Part shown: piece after piece, positions 49,543-58,257 of the stretch
Layout of the letters: each line of letters opens with the position of its first letter
Numbering within the stretch: the stretch's first letter is position 1
Assembly: GCA_910587485.1 (NCBI GenBank)
Contig: CAJUKN010000001.1
Span: 39,773 to 103,772, forward strand
Length of the DNA: 64,000 bases
From: an uncultured Lachnospira sp.
Lineage (GTDB): Bacteria > Bacillota > Clostridia > Lachnospirales > Lachnospiraceae
Reading direction: 5' to 3'
Made by a program: the position numbers and the translations under genes
The notes under the pieces: model-generated
Database searches by the model: none
Seen by the model: the letters and a program-made list of their open reading frames with translations, nothing else
Told to the model about the DNA's origin: nothing

Positions 49543-51693
49543 GTGAGAGAATATGATAAATCAGAAAGTAAGTTTAACGAAAGAAAAATGATGATTGCCG
49601 ATATGATATTGAACAATAAAATGTATGTTCCAATGAAGGCAAAGGAAATTGCTAGTCTTTTGCAGGTGCCTCGTGATGAAAGGCATGTGCTGCAAGAAAT
49701 TTTAGATGTGCTTGTCAAAGACGGAACAATCAGTATTTCAAAAAAGGGAAAATATAAAAAGCCTGATAAAAATAGAGTTGTTGGTGTTTATGAAAGTACA
49801 AAAAAGGGCTTTGGCTTTGTAAGGGTTGAAGGGCGAGAAAATGATATATTTATCAGTGCGGAAAATACCAATCATGCGTTTTATATGGACAAAGTTCAAG
49901 TTGCTATTATTGAAGAAGAATATGCTGACAGAAAAGCGGAAGGCAAAATTATTGATATTATTGAACATCAAATAACAACGGTTGTTGGAACATATCAACA
50001 GAATGGAAATTATGGTTTTGTAATACCAGACAATGCAAAGATATTGTATGATATTTTTATTCCACAGGGAAAGTCGCTTCATGCTGTAGATGGACATAAG
50101 GTTGTTGCATTGATATGTGATTATGGTAAAGGGCAAAAAAATCCAGAAGGCGTTGTAACAGAAATTATTGGGCATATCAATGACCCCGGCACGGATATTA
50201 TGTCTATTGTAAAAGGTTATGATTTGCCAGTGGAGTTTCCAGAAAATGTTATGAAAGGTCTTTATAATGTGCCTGATGAAATTAATATAAAGGATTGTTC
50301 AGATAGAATGGATATCAGGGACTGGCAAATGGTTACCATTGACGGTGAGGATGCAAAGGATTTAGACGATGCTATAACGCTTACAAAAGATGGTGGTATA
50401 TATCATCTTGGTGTGCATATTGCAGATGTAAGCCATTATGTTACAGAATATAGCGAGTTGGACAAAGAGGCATATAGGCGCGGCACAAGTGTATATTTGG
50501 TTGATAGAGTGATTCCTATGCTTCCTCATAAGCTTTCTAATGGAATATGCTCACTTAATCAGGGTTGTGACCGTTTAGCATTAAGTTGTCTTATGGATAT
50601 TGATGAAAAAGGAAATGTGGTTTCTCATAAAATATGTGAAACTATTGTTCGTGTTGACCGTCGTATGAGTTATACCGACGTAAAAAAGATATTGTGTGAT
50701 GAAGATGACGAGGTGAGACAGCAGTATGCTGAATTAGTTGAACTGTTTAAGAGAATGCAAGATTTGGCAGCAATTTTAAGACAAAAGCGTTATAGCAGAG
50801 GCTCCATTGATTTTGATTTTCCAGAAACAAAAATTTTGGTTGATGAACAAGGAAAACCATTAGAGGTAAAGGCATATGATAGAAATGTTGCTACTCGAAT
50901 TATTGAAGATTTTATGTTGATTGCCAATGAGACAGTGGCAGAGGAATATTTTTGGATGGAATTACCATTTTTATATCGAAGCCATGACAATCCAGACCCA
51001 GAAAAAATAAGGAAATTAGGGGCATTTATCAATAATTTTGGGTATTCTATCAAGATTGGTGATGAGATACACCCAAAAGAAATTCAAAAGCTTTTGGGAA
51101 AGATTGAAGGTTCTGATGAAGAAAATATGATTGCCAGATTGACGCTGCGTTCCATGAAAAGGGCAAATTATACAACGGAATGTGTTGGTCATTTTGGACT
51201 TGCCGCTAAATATTATTGTCATTTTACCTCACCAATACGAAGATATCCGGATTTACAGATTCATCGCATTATTAAAGAAAATTTACATGGAGGCATCAAA
51301 GAAAAAAGGCAAAAGCATTATGAAGAGATACTGCCTGAAGTTGCAAAGCATACAAGTGCTATGGAAAGAAGAGCAGATGATGCAGAGAGAGATACGGATA
51401 AATTAAAAATGGTTCAATATATGGAACAATATATTGGAGAAGATTTTGAGGGCGTTATATCAGGAATTACCGAATGGGGAATTTATGTAGTGCTGCCAAA
51501 TACAATAGAAGGCATGATTAATGTAAATTCGCTTAAAGATGGATTTTATAATTATGATGAATATCATTATGAGTTAGTCAATGGAATGACTGGCAGAACA
51601 TTTAAGTTGGGACAAAAAATTACAGTGACCGTAAATAATACAGACAGAGTTCTTAGGACAATTGATTTTGTGCTTAGTGATAAAATCAAATAA
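49543..51693 (+). CDS. rnr: Ribonuclease R
   Basis: A processive 3'-5' exoribonuclease of 716 residues. A winged helix (about residues 10-70) is followed by cold-shock OB folds (GFGFVRVEGRENDIFI and GNYGFVIPDNAKILYDIFIP). The RNB catalytic domain has the metal-binding stretch DGEDAKDLDDAI, and a C-terminal S1 domain (FEGVISGITEWGIYVVLPNTIEGM) follows. It degrades structured RNA and acts with tmRNA-SmpB in ribosome rescue. I chose GTG at 49543 (GGGGTGA upstream); GTG at 49531 would add four residues but overlaps that site. smpB follows after 50 bases. Confidence 0.95.
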   Translation: MREYDKSESKFNERKMMIADMILNNKMYVPMKAKEIASLLQVPRDERHVLQEILDVLVKDGTISISKKGKYKKPDKNRVVGVYESTKKGFGFVRVEGRENDIFISAENTNHAFYMDKVQVAIIEEEYADRKAEGKIIDIIEHQITTVVGTYQQNGNYGFVIPDNAKILYDIFIPQGKSLHAVDGHKVVALICDYGKGQKNPEGVVTEIIGHINDPGTDIMSIVKGYDLPVEFPENVMKGLYNVPDEINIKDCSDRMDIRDWQMVTIDGEDAKDLDDAITLTKDGGIYHLGVHIADVSHYVTEYSELDKEAYRRGTSVYLVDRVIPMLPHKLSNGICSLNQGCDRLALSCLMDIDEKGNVVSHKICETIVRVDRRMSYTDVKKILCDEDDEVRQQYAELVELFKRMQDLAAILRQKRYSRGSIDFDFPETKILVDEQGKPLEVKAYDRNVATRIIEDFMLIANETVAEEYFWMELPFLYRSHDNPDPEKIRKLGAFINNFGYSIKIGDEIHPKEIQKLLGKIEGSDEENMIARLTLRSMKRANYTTECVGHFGLAAKYYCHFTSPIRRYPDLQIHRIIKENLHGGIKEKRQKHYEEILPEVAKHTSAMERRADDAERDTDKLKMVQYMEQYIGEDFEGVISGITEWGIYVVLPNTIEGMINVNSLKDGFYNYDEYHYELVNGMTGRTFKLGQKITVTVNNTDRVLRTIDFVLSDKIK

Positions 51694-51743
51694 ATCAATC
51701 AAACGCTATAAAATAGCAAAGGTATGAGCAAGAATGGAGGATT

Positions 51744-52217
51744 ATGGTGAAAGAAAGTAATCGTGACAAATTAATCTGCTCGAATAAAAAGGCATATTAT
51801 GATTATTTTATTGAAGAAAAATATGAGGCAGGACTTGTGCTGCATGGGACAGAGGTAAAGTCGTTAAGACTTGGTAAATGTTCTGTAAAAGAATCTTATA
51901 TACAGATAAATCGCAAAGAGATATATGTTATTAATATGAATATAACACCGTACGAAAAAGGTAATATTTTTAATAAAGACCCATTAAGACCTAAAAAACT
52001 GCTGCTACACAAAGAGCAGATTCAAAAATTGGAGGAGCAGACACAACAAAAAGGTTATACGATTGTCCCATTACAGGTATATCTTAAAAATGGAAAAGTA
52101 AAGATAGAGATTGGATTGGCAAGAGGTAAAAAGAATTATGATAAGAGAGCTTCTATTGCAAAGAAAGACCAGCAAAGAGAAGTGATGAAAGATTTTAAGA
52201 TAAGAAATTTAGGTTAA
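51744..52217 (+). CDS. smpB: SmpB, tmRNA-binding protein
   Basis: A protein of 157 residues. It opens with NKKAYYDYFIEEKYEAGLVL followed by GTEVKSLR. Later come PYEKGNIFNKDP, RPKKLLLHKEQI and LARGKKNYDKR with the basic C-terminal tail (KRASIAKKDQQRE) that enters the mRNA channel. It delivers tmRNA to stalled ribosomes. It is in operon with rnr. AATGGAGG lies before the ATG. The tmRNA gene itself does not follow; only 190 bases separate smpB from the next gene. Confidence 0.96.
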   Translation: MVKESNRDKLICSNKKAYYDYFIEEKYEAGLVLHGTEVKSLRLGKCSVKESYIQINRKEIYVINMNITPYEKGNIFNKDPLRPKKLLLHKEQIQKLEEQTQQKGYTIVPLQVYLKNGKVKIEIGLARGKKNYDKRASIAKKDQQREVMKDFKIRNLG

Positions 52218-52405
52218 TAAATATTATTTAGTTCTATTTTATAAGGATTTCGCGCCGTTTTTGTTTTTTTATGCAAAAAAGTACCGATATAAATAAAAGT
52301 TCAATATTTTACAGATTGAATCAATGTAGTTAGCAATTAAGATTTGCATGTAAGATATTAAGTTGTTTATTAAATGCGTAGATTAAACAAAAATGGAGGG
52401 TTTTT

Positions 52406-53209
52406 ATGAGTTCAATCAATTTTGTAAATGCAACATACCAAAGATACACACAAATTGCCAATGCCAAAACGACCGTTGGCAGTACCCAGTCATTTATCAC
52501 AGCTAAGACCAATGCAGCGAATCGCAAAAATAGCATGGCAAATAATGAAGAAAGTGCTGTAGAAAACTATAAAAAAAGACATCCTGATTCAAGACATATT
52601 GTAGATAGTCAGGTCAATGCAGGAAAAGCTGTTTTGGAAAGAAATGGAGTAAGTGACGTCTCAAGAGAAGATATGACAATGGAAGAGTATAAACAATTTA
52701 TTACAAATTTAATGAATAGTATTCCATTTGATGTAACACAGAGCAATAATATTGAAGTTTGGTCAATTTCAGAAGAAGGTTGGGAACAGATGAAAAAGGA
52801 TTCCGACTATGAAGCGTGGGTATTAGGATATACTTCACAAAATAGAGCAGTTCGTAATCCATTTGCTGGATTAATGGGGAATATGGGCAGTTTTTGCACA
52901 GAGAAGTTTGGCGCATCTATTGATGAGCATATAGGTCAAGGTGTGCCAATGACTACCAATACAAATACTTCTGCAAAGGATAAAAATAAAAAATCATGGT
53001 GGCAGGAACGCAATGAACGTTATGAAGAAATGGTTGAAGAATTGACAAAAGCAATACAATTAAGACATCAATTTTTGAGGTCAAAGATGATGGAACAATA
53101 TGAGATGCAAGGGCAAGGATTGGGCAGTTTTCAAATAACAAATCCAATAAGTGTTGATAATTTAAAATGGAAAACGTCAAAAGCATTACAAAGTTATAAT
53201 TTTTTATAA
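52406..53209 (+). CDS. Hypothetical Lachnospiraceae-type protein (possibly DUF3879-like)
   Basis: A protein of 267 residues, soluble, no signal peptide. The N terminus is Ser/Thr/Asn-rich. The conserved-looking core reads EDMTMEEYKQFITNLMNSIP, then ISEEGWEQMKKDSDYEAWVL, followed by FGASIDEHIG and WWQERNERYEEMVEE, which likely ends as a coiled helix. I recall similar proteins, often several per genome, in Eubacterium rectale and relatives; function unknown. A stem TTGTTTA/TAAACAA sits right before the AATGGAGGG site. Confidence 0.7.
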   Translation: MSSINFVNATYQRYTQIANAKTTVGSTQSFITAKTNAANRKNSMANNEESAVENYKKRHPDSRHIVDSQVNAGKAVLERNGVSDVSREDMTMEEYKQFITNLMNSIPFDVTQSNNIEVWSISEEGWEQMKKDSDYEAWVLGYTSQNRAVRNPFAGLMGNMGSFCTEKFGASIDEHIGQGVPMTTNTNTSAKDKNKKSWWQERNERYEEMVEELTKAIQLRHQFLRSKMMEQYEMQGQGLGSFQITNPISVDNLKWKTSKALQSYNFL

Positions 53210-53328
53210 AAAATAAATTGTTAGAAGATATTTTTGTGGGAAAATGTTTTCAAGAATAACAGCTTAATGCTGTATCCAATATAAATTTTGAAATCGTCAT
53301 CATATTTGTTTTGAATGAATAGTTAAAG

Positions 53329-53426
53329 AGACTGTTGTAAAATAGAAATTTTGTATCAGATATTGCATGTATCTACATAGATTATAATGTTATCTAATAT
53401 TGAACTTTTTTTTACAACAGTCTTTT
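53329..53426. terminator. Large-loop bidirectional terminator
   Basis: AGACTGTTGTAAAA pairs with TTTTACAACAGTCT across 67 bases, between convergent genes. The right arm is preceded by T7. Confidence 0.6.
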
Positions 53427-53439
53427 GATTGTTATAAAT

Positions 53440-55038
53440 CTAATAATTAATTTTTATTAATTCAATTCCTTCATTTTTTCCAAGATTGCGACTATACAGC
53501 TTTTCCAATGAATTATTCCAATGTTCATGTACGCCTAGATTCAATACATTATTTCCTTGATTATCGGTATAGACTGTACTAGATGGTGCGTTTGCTACAA
53601 GCCCAGCTTCATGTAAATAATTTTCACTGCTAATATCTTTTGCTGCATAATTATTTTCTATTATTGTAGGCTCGTTTGTCAGAAAATCTGCGCCAACGGA
53701 ATCAATTGCAACAGGGTCTTGTGAAACAAAAATGCTAGAAGTATAATTTCCATTAAATGGTGCCTGCTGCCATTTGGAATTTTCTCCAGTAATGGAAGCA
53801 CCTTCACTTGGAGCGCAGATAATGGCATCAAGCATATAAAAAACAGTTTTTCCACCCAAATCAGCATTTGCCATTAAATCTGTTAATGGACTATAAATAT
53901 TCATTTCATTTTTTGTCAGCCATTGATGTAGGTTTGCGCCTTCTGGTGGTCGCAGGGCATTGCCATTAATAAAAGAACCAAAATGGTTTTTACCACAAAG
54001 AGTAATTCCATAACTATGTCCTTTTAGATTGGCAAGATTAATAATATAAGTTGCTTCTGTAACACAGGTTGGCAAATAATTAACTTTTCCACTAAATGAA
54101 TAAGACCAGTGTATTGGGGCTTGTTCATCAGCAATACCATTATTTCTCCCTACAAAATGGATGCCCTGCAATTCATTTTGTGTACACATTTCTACCATAT
54201 AATTCGGAAATATGCGTGAGACATCGTAAACCGTAATATCAGAAGGATTTACATCACCTTCCTGTACAAGAGAGAGCAGCAGTGTTTTTAAAAGTACAGG
54301 ATTAGTGTAACTCATTTGGGTTTTGCCAGAAGAATCATCATCAAATACACCAGAACCATTAATGTTTGCTTTAATAGCGATTTTTTCTCCCTTGACATAA
54401 CCACCGTTTTTATTCTGGGATTTTTTATTTTCTGTAAATAATGTATTCCAACCCTCTTTAGCTGTTTTGTTACCGCCAAGTGAAGCGATGCTTTGATTTA
54501 CCATCTGTAATATAACATTTTCGTTAAAATGAGTTAGTTCCCACCAATAACCATTGCCATCCCATTCAACCGAATCAGGATTATGCGACCAAACGACCCG
54601 ACCTGGCATGGCACCAATTCCTGTACCATAAGGTTCATGGTAAGGATATGCGCCATCGTAAGGAATATGCGTCTCAGATTCAGTTGGCTGCTTAGCAACA
54701 CCAAGTTCAACATTCATACCAGCAAGATATTTCATAAGAAGGACAACATCGCTTGTATTAATAGTGCCATCAAGATTAACATCACCTGCAATGTTGTTTA
54801 TATTGATATCCATACCAGCAAGATATTTTTTAATAACAACGCCATCACCTACATTGACAGACCCATCATCATTGATATCACCATATTGAACTGTAATTTT
54901 ATCATTTTGATTATCGTTCATTACTTCATCTCCATATAAAACATTTGTATTTTTAATAGTTTCTATAAAAAATATAAGTGTAAACGATATTGTTATAAAA
55001 ATTATTATAAATAGGAGTTTCTTTAAATATTTTATCAT
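53440..55038 (-). CDS. Exported DUF362 protein with N-terminal dockerin
   Basis: A protein of 532 residues. It has an N-terminal signal or anchor helix (LLFIIIFITISFTLIFFI). A dockerin with two calcium repeats follows at about residues 50-113 (GDINDDGSVNVGDGVVIKKYL, GDVNLDGTINTSDVVLLMKYL). From about residue 140 to the end it matches DUF362-like proteins (GEKIAIKANINGSG, LANLKGHSYGITLCGKNHFGS, VSQDPVAIDSVGADFL). The DUF362 activity is not known to me, and no Fe-S cysteine cluster is present. A dockerin at the N terminus of such a protein is unusual and ties it to the pectinase dockerins upstream. GAGGA lies before the ATG. Confidence 0.83.
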   Translation of the reverse strand: MIKYLKKLLFIIIFITISFTLIFFIETIKNTNVLYGDEVMNDNQNDKITVQYGDINDDGSVNVGDGVVIKKYLAGMDININNIAGDVNLDGTINTSDVVLLMKYLAGMNVELGVAKQPTESETHIPYDGAYPYHEPYGTGIGAMPGRVVWSHNPDSVEWDGNGYWWELTHFNENVILQMVNQSIASLGGNKTAKEGWNTLFTENKKSQNKNGGYVKGEKIAIKANINGSGVFDDDSSGKTQMSYTNPVLLKTLLLSLVQEGDVNPSDITVYDVSRIFPNYMVEMCTQNELQGIHFVGRNNGIADEQAPIHWSYSFSGKVNYLPTCVTEATYIINLANLKGHSYGITLCGKNHFGSFINGNALRPPEGANLHQWLTKNEMNIYSPLTDLMANADLGGKTVFYMLDAIICAPSEGASITGENSKWQQAPFNGNYTSSIFVSQDPVAIDSVGADFLTNEPTIIENNYAAKDISSENYLHEAGLVANAPSSTVYTDNQGNNVLNLGVHEHWNNSLEKLYSRNLGKNEGIELIKINY

Positions 55039-55093
55039 ATATTCCTCATATTTATTCTCACGAGCAATAAGTCAATTTACAATTTTGTTTGGT

Positions 55094-56269
55094 TTAGCGA
55101 TAGGATTTATCAAAGATGTCTGCACATTCCTCATCCGACATTGGGCAAGGATTTGCAAGAAATAATCCGCCCATAGTTTCTCTTGCATTGACAGCTAATG
55201 TCATCGACTCATCAGGAGTGAATCCATAATCGCTCATTTTTAAATGGTCTACGCCACAATCTTTTTGTAATTTTACAAGTGCTGTAATAAAGTCCTCTGG
55301 TTTATCAGCGTTTGGAATCCCCATTACTTTTGCCATCTTAATAAACTGTTCATCACAGGCATGTTTTTCAATAAAAAATTCGGCAAATGCTTTAGAAATC
55401 ATAATAAGTCCAGCGCCATGCGGTAAATTGTGATGGTAGGCACTCATAGCATGCTCCATTGAATGTTGTGCAGTGGTGCAGGTAAGCTGCATAGTAATGC
55501 CTGCAATCGTGCTGCCATAGGCAATAGCTTCTCTAGCTTCTAAATCATCTCCATTTGCAACCGCTCTTGGAAGATATTTTGCAATATGTTCAATAGCAGA
55601 GAGAGCAATGGTTTCACTGAGAATATTAACACCATTTGAAATCATCACCTCAGTATTGTGGAATAGTGCATCAAAACCTTGATAAGCAGTGTATTTTGGA
55701 GGAACCGTTTTCATCAATTCAGGGTCAACAATAGCTAATACAGGCACTAATTCAGGATAGCCAAATCCTATTTTTTCATTCGTTTGGTGATTAGAAATAA
55801 CACCCCAACAATTAATTTCCGAACCTGTGCCAGACGAGGTTGCAATAGTAACAATAGGCAGACCAGAATGAACAAGCGGTTGACCTTTACCAGTACCACC
55901 GTTTACATAGTCCCATAAATCACCGGGATTGGTTGCCATAGCTGACACAGCAACCGCAGAATCCAACACAGCACCACCGCCCAGTGCAACAATAAAATCA
56001 CAAGCATTTTCTTTGGCAATGGCAGCAGCTTCCATTACAACCTCTTTTGATGGATTCTCATGGATATTGTCACAGACAATATAATCTACATGTGCTTTTT
56101 TGAGCTGTTCTTGAACACGGTCTAGTGTACCGTAGGTTTTTACAGATTTACCATTTGAAATAAGAAGCAAAGCCTTTTTGCCCGGCATTTTCTGATTGCT
56201 TAATTCATTTAATGAACCTGCGCCAAAAATAAGATTTGTTGGGTTGTTAAAATTAAACTTCATATTCAT
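55094..56269 (-). CDS. Iron-containing alcohol dehydrogenase
   Basis: A group III metal-dependent dehydrogenase of 391 residues. The cofactor region is FIVALGGGAVLDSAVAV, with IATSSGTGSEINCWGVI. The iron ligands are Asp in QGFDALFHNTE and His in TTAQHSMEHAMSAYHH and LPHGAGLIMISK. It most resembles butanol or 1,2-propanediol-type dehydrogenases that reduce aldehydes in fermentation. The start at 56269 has GGAGG upstream; the frame to 56359 has no site. A perfect 25-bp palindrome lies about 195 bases upstream. Confidence 0.93.
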   Translation of the reverse strand: MNMKFNFNNPTNLIFGAGSLNELSNQKMPGKKALLLISNGKSVKTYGTLDRVQEQLKKAHVDYIVCDNIHENPSKEVVMEAAAIAKENACDFIVALGGGAVLDSAVAVSAMATNPGDLWDYVNGGTGKGQPLVHSGLPIVTIATSSGTGSEINCWGVISNHQTNEKIGFGYPELVPVLAIVDPELMKTVPPKYTAYQGFDALFHNTEVMISNGVNILSETIALSAIEHIAKYLPRAVANGDDLEAREAIAYGSTIAGITMQLTCTTAQHSMEHAMSAYHHNLPHGAGLIMISKAFAEFFIEKHACDEQFIKMAKVMGIPNADKPEDFITALVKLQKDCGVDHLKMSDYGFTPDESMTLAVNARETMGGLFLANPCPMSDEECADIFDKSYR

Positions 56270-56392
56270 AATAAAAAATACCTCCAAATTGTTGATGCGA
56301 TTTGCATAGTTTTTAACTTCATCAGAGAAGAATTGGACTTGCCTATAAAAAAATGCCATAAAGTGGCAATAAGGCTATGAGCAAGCACCAAA

Positions 56393-56411
56393 CCAGATTG
56401 CAAATTTCTGC
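56393..56411 (+). repeat. Short hairpin repeat, TTGCAAATT-loop family
   Basis: CAGA-TTGCAAATT-TCTG, preceded by GGCTATGA..CAA as in the copy at 22644. Confidence 0.45.
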
Positions 56412-56462
56412 TATTATTGTATAAAAGAAGATATAAAATAGCAAATACCTAGTTTGAAAGTA

Positions 56463-56487
56463 GTGCTATACTTTATAAGTATAGCAC
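56463..56487. promoter_or_regulatory. Perfect palindrome upstream of the alcohol dehydrogenase
   Basis: GTGCTATACTT and AAGTATAGCAC around TAT. The arms contain TATACT, a possible -10 box, so it could be a repressor operator over a promoter. The rest of the gap 56270-56601 holds the hairpin at 56393 and, at 56545, a stretch AACCTCATCAAGGAAGT shared with 12801-12866; no gene. Confidence 0.45.
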
Positions 56488-56601
56488 AAGTGTGTATAAT
56501 ATGAAAAATATAAAAATAATAGATTAAATTAATATTTTTTTTTCAACCTCATCAAGGAAGTTTCCCACTTCAATGTCGCTGATTTCACTAATTGGATAGT
56601 A

Positions 56602-58257
56602 TCATCTAGGAAAAATCAAAGTAATTAATGTTCCTTTCCCTACAATGCTGTCCACTTTAATTTTAGCATGATGTATTTTTGCCGCATGTTTTACAATAGA
56701 CAGACCAAGCCCTGTGCCGCCTACTTCTTTGGAATGGCTTTTATCGACCCGATAAAAGCGTTCAAAGATACGTTCTTGATGTTTGGAGGCAATACCTATT
56801 CCAGTATCGTGAACAGAAAAAATAATTTCTGTATTCGTGTTTTGTATATTTACAGTTACATTTCCGTTTTCATGGTTATATTTAATGGCATTATCAATAA
56901 GGTTATAAATAATGCTGTATAGAAGCTGTGCAACACCATTAAGAACAGCTTGTGTACCAGATAACTTTAATGTAATATGGGCTGCCTTTGCTTCGGATTC
57001 CAAACTTTGAATGGCTTTTTTGCTTAATTCATAAAGGTCAACTTTTTCATATGGCATATCCTTTGCGCCTTCATCAAGATGAGAAAGACTGATAATATCT
57101 TCTACAAGTTGAATCATACGCTGTGCTTCATCATAAATTTTAGCTGCAAAAGGAATGCAATCTTCTTTTTGAACCATGTCATTTTTCAAAAGTTCTGCAT
57201 AGCCAGAGATAGAGTGGAGTGGTGTTTTTAATTCATGGGAAACATTAGCAGTAAATTCACGGCGTATCTGTTCCGCTTTTTCTTTTTCAGTCACATTGAA
57301 AAAGCATAGTGCTGCTCCTTTTATAGTATGTTGTGAAATAATTGGATTGGCATCGATTTGATAGCTTTCACCATGTAATACAATAATTCGTTCTCCTGAT
57401 TCACCCTGTAAAGTTTTTGATAGTAATTCTTGTAAATCGAGGTTTCGGTTTAAAGATAAAATATCGGCACCAACACAATCACCATTAGCATCCAATAATT
57501 TTTTTGCAGCAGGGTTTATGCTAAGGATTTTACCTTTTTGATTTAATAAAATCATGCCTTCTTTCATACTTTCAATAATGGTGTTTAATTCATTTTCTTT
57601 TTGAAGAAGTGTTATTTTTTGATGATGTAATTGTTTTTGTTGACTGTCAATACGTCTTAAAAGGGGTGAAAGTTCATCATATCCATTATTCAACAATGGG
57701 TGGTCAAGGTCAATTTCATTGAACGGCTTAACAATTTTTTTTGAAACTTGAGTTGCCAAAATAATAGAAAGAAGCAATGCGACAGTAAACACAATACAAA
57801 TTGGTGAAACCATACCTAAAAGGAGCGTTAAAATAGAATGTTGAACGATGGAAAGCCGCAGTATTGTACCATCAGAAAGTTTTTGCGCAGAATACAAATA
57901 GCGTTCAAATAACGTTTCAGAATATCGTTTGCTTTCCCCATAGCCCGTGGCAATAGCTTTTTTAATTTCTTCTCGTTCTAAGTGATTCTCCATTTCGGTG
58001 CTGTTGGATTCGCTGTCGTATAAAACCATACCATCTGCATCAATCCATGTAATACGATAATTGGATATGTCTAAATTTTTGAAATAATCAATTCCTTCAT
58101 TGGTAACGCCTTGTGCAGCAAGATTTGTCTGCATTTTAAGCTGTGCTTGCCCAATAGTTGAAAAATAGTTATATAATGCACCCATAATCAGTATGATAGA
58201 GGCAAGAAAAACTGTAATTGCAACAAGACAGATAGAACGAAAAATACGTTTAGTCAT
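56602..58257 (-). CDS. phoR: Phosphate sensor histidine kinase
   Basis: A protein of 551 residues. Two membrane helices (about 8-30 and about 150-175) flank an extracellular sensor of about 120 residues. Then comes a PAS domain (about 235-330), HisKA with phosphorylated His in NVSHELKTPLHSISGYAELL, and HATPase motifs LIDNAIKYN, HDTGIGIA, FERFYR and GTGLGLSIVKH. The start at 58257 is fixed by GGAGGT and gives an 8-base overlap with phoB. It is the last gene of the pst-pho locus and presumably phosphorylates PhoB under phosphate limitation. Confidence 0.92.
   Translation of the reverse strand: MTKRIFRSICLVAITVFLASIILIMGALYNYFSTIGQAQLKMQTNLAAQGVTNEGIDYFKNLDISNYRITWIDADGMVLYDSESNSTEMENHLEREEIKKAIATGYGESKRYSETLFERYLYSAQKLSDGTILRLSIVQHSILTLLLGMVSPICIVFTVALLLSIILATQVSKKIVKPFNEIDLDHPLLNNGYDELSPLLRRIDSQQKQLHHQKITLLQKENELNTIIESMKEGMILLNQKGKILSINPAAKKLLDANGDCVGADILSLNRNLDLQELLSKTLQGESGERIIVLHGESYQIDANPIISQHTIKGAALCFFNVTEKEKAEQIRREFTANVSHELKTPLHSISGYAELLKNDMVQKEDCIPFAAKIYDEAQRMIQLVEDIISLSHLDEGAKDMPYEKVDLYELSKKAIQSLESEAKAAHITLKLSGTQAVLNGVAQLLYSIIYNLIDNAIKYNHENGNVTVNIQNTNTEIIFSVHDTGIGIASKHQERIFERFYRVDKSHSKEVGGTGLGLSIVKHAAKIHHAKIKVDSIVGKGTLITLIFPR

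Noticed and set aside
52218..52405. Possible tmRNA gene after smpB
   Set aside because: Only 188 bases separate smpB from the next gene, too short for ssrA, and no tRNA-Ala-like ends or TTTTTT-terminated cloverleaf is visible.
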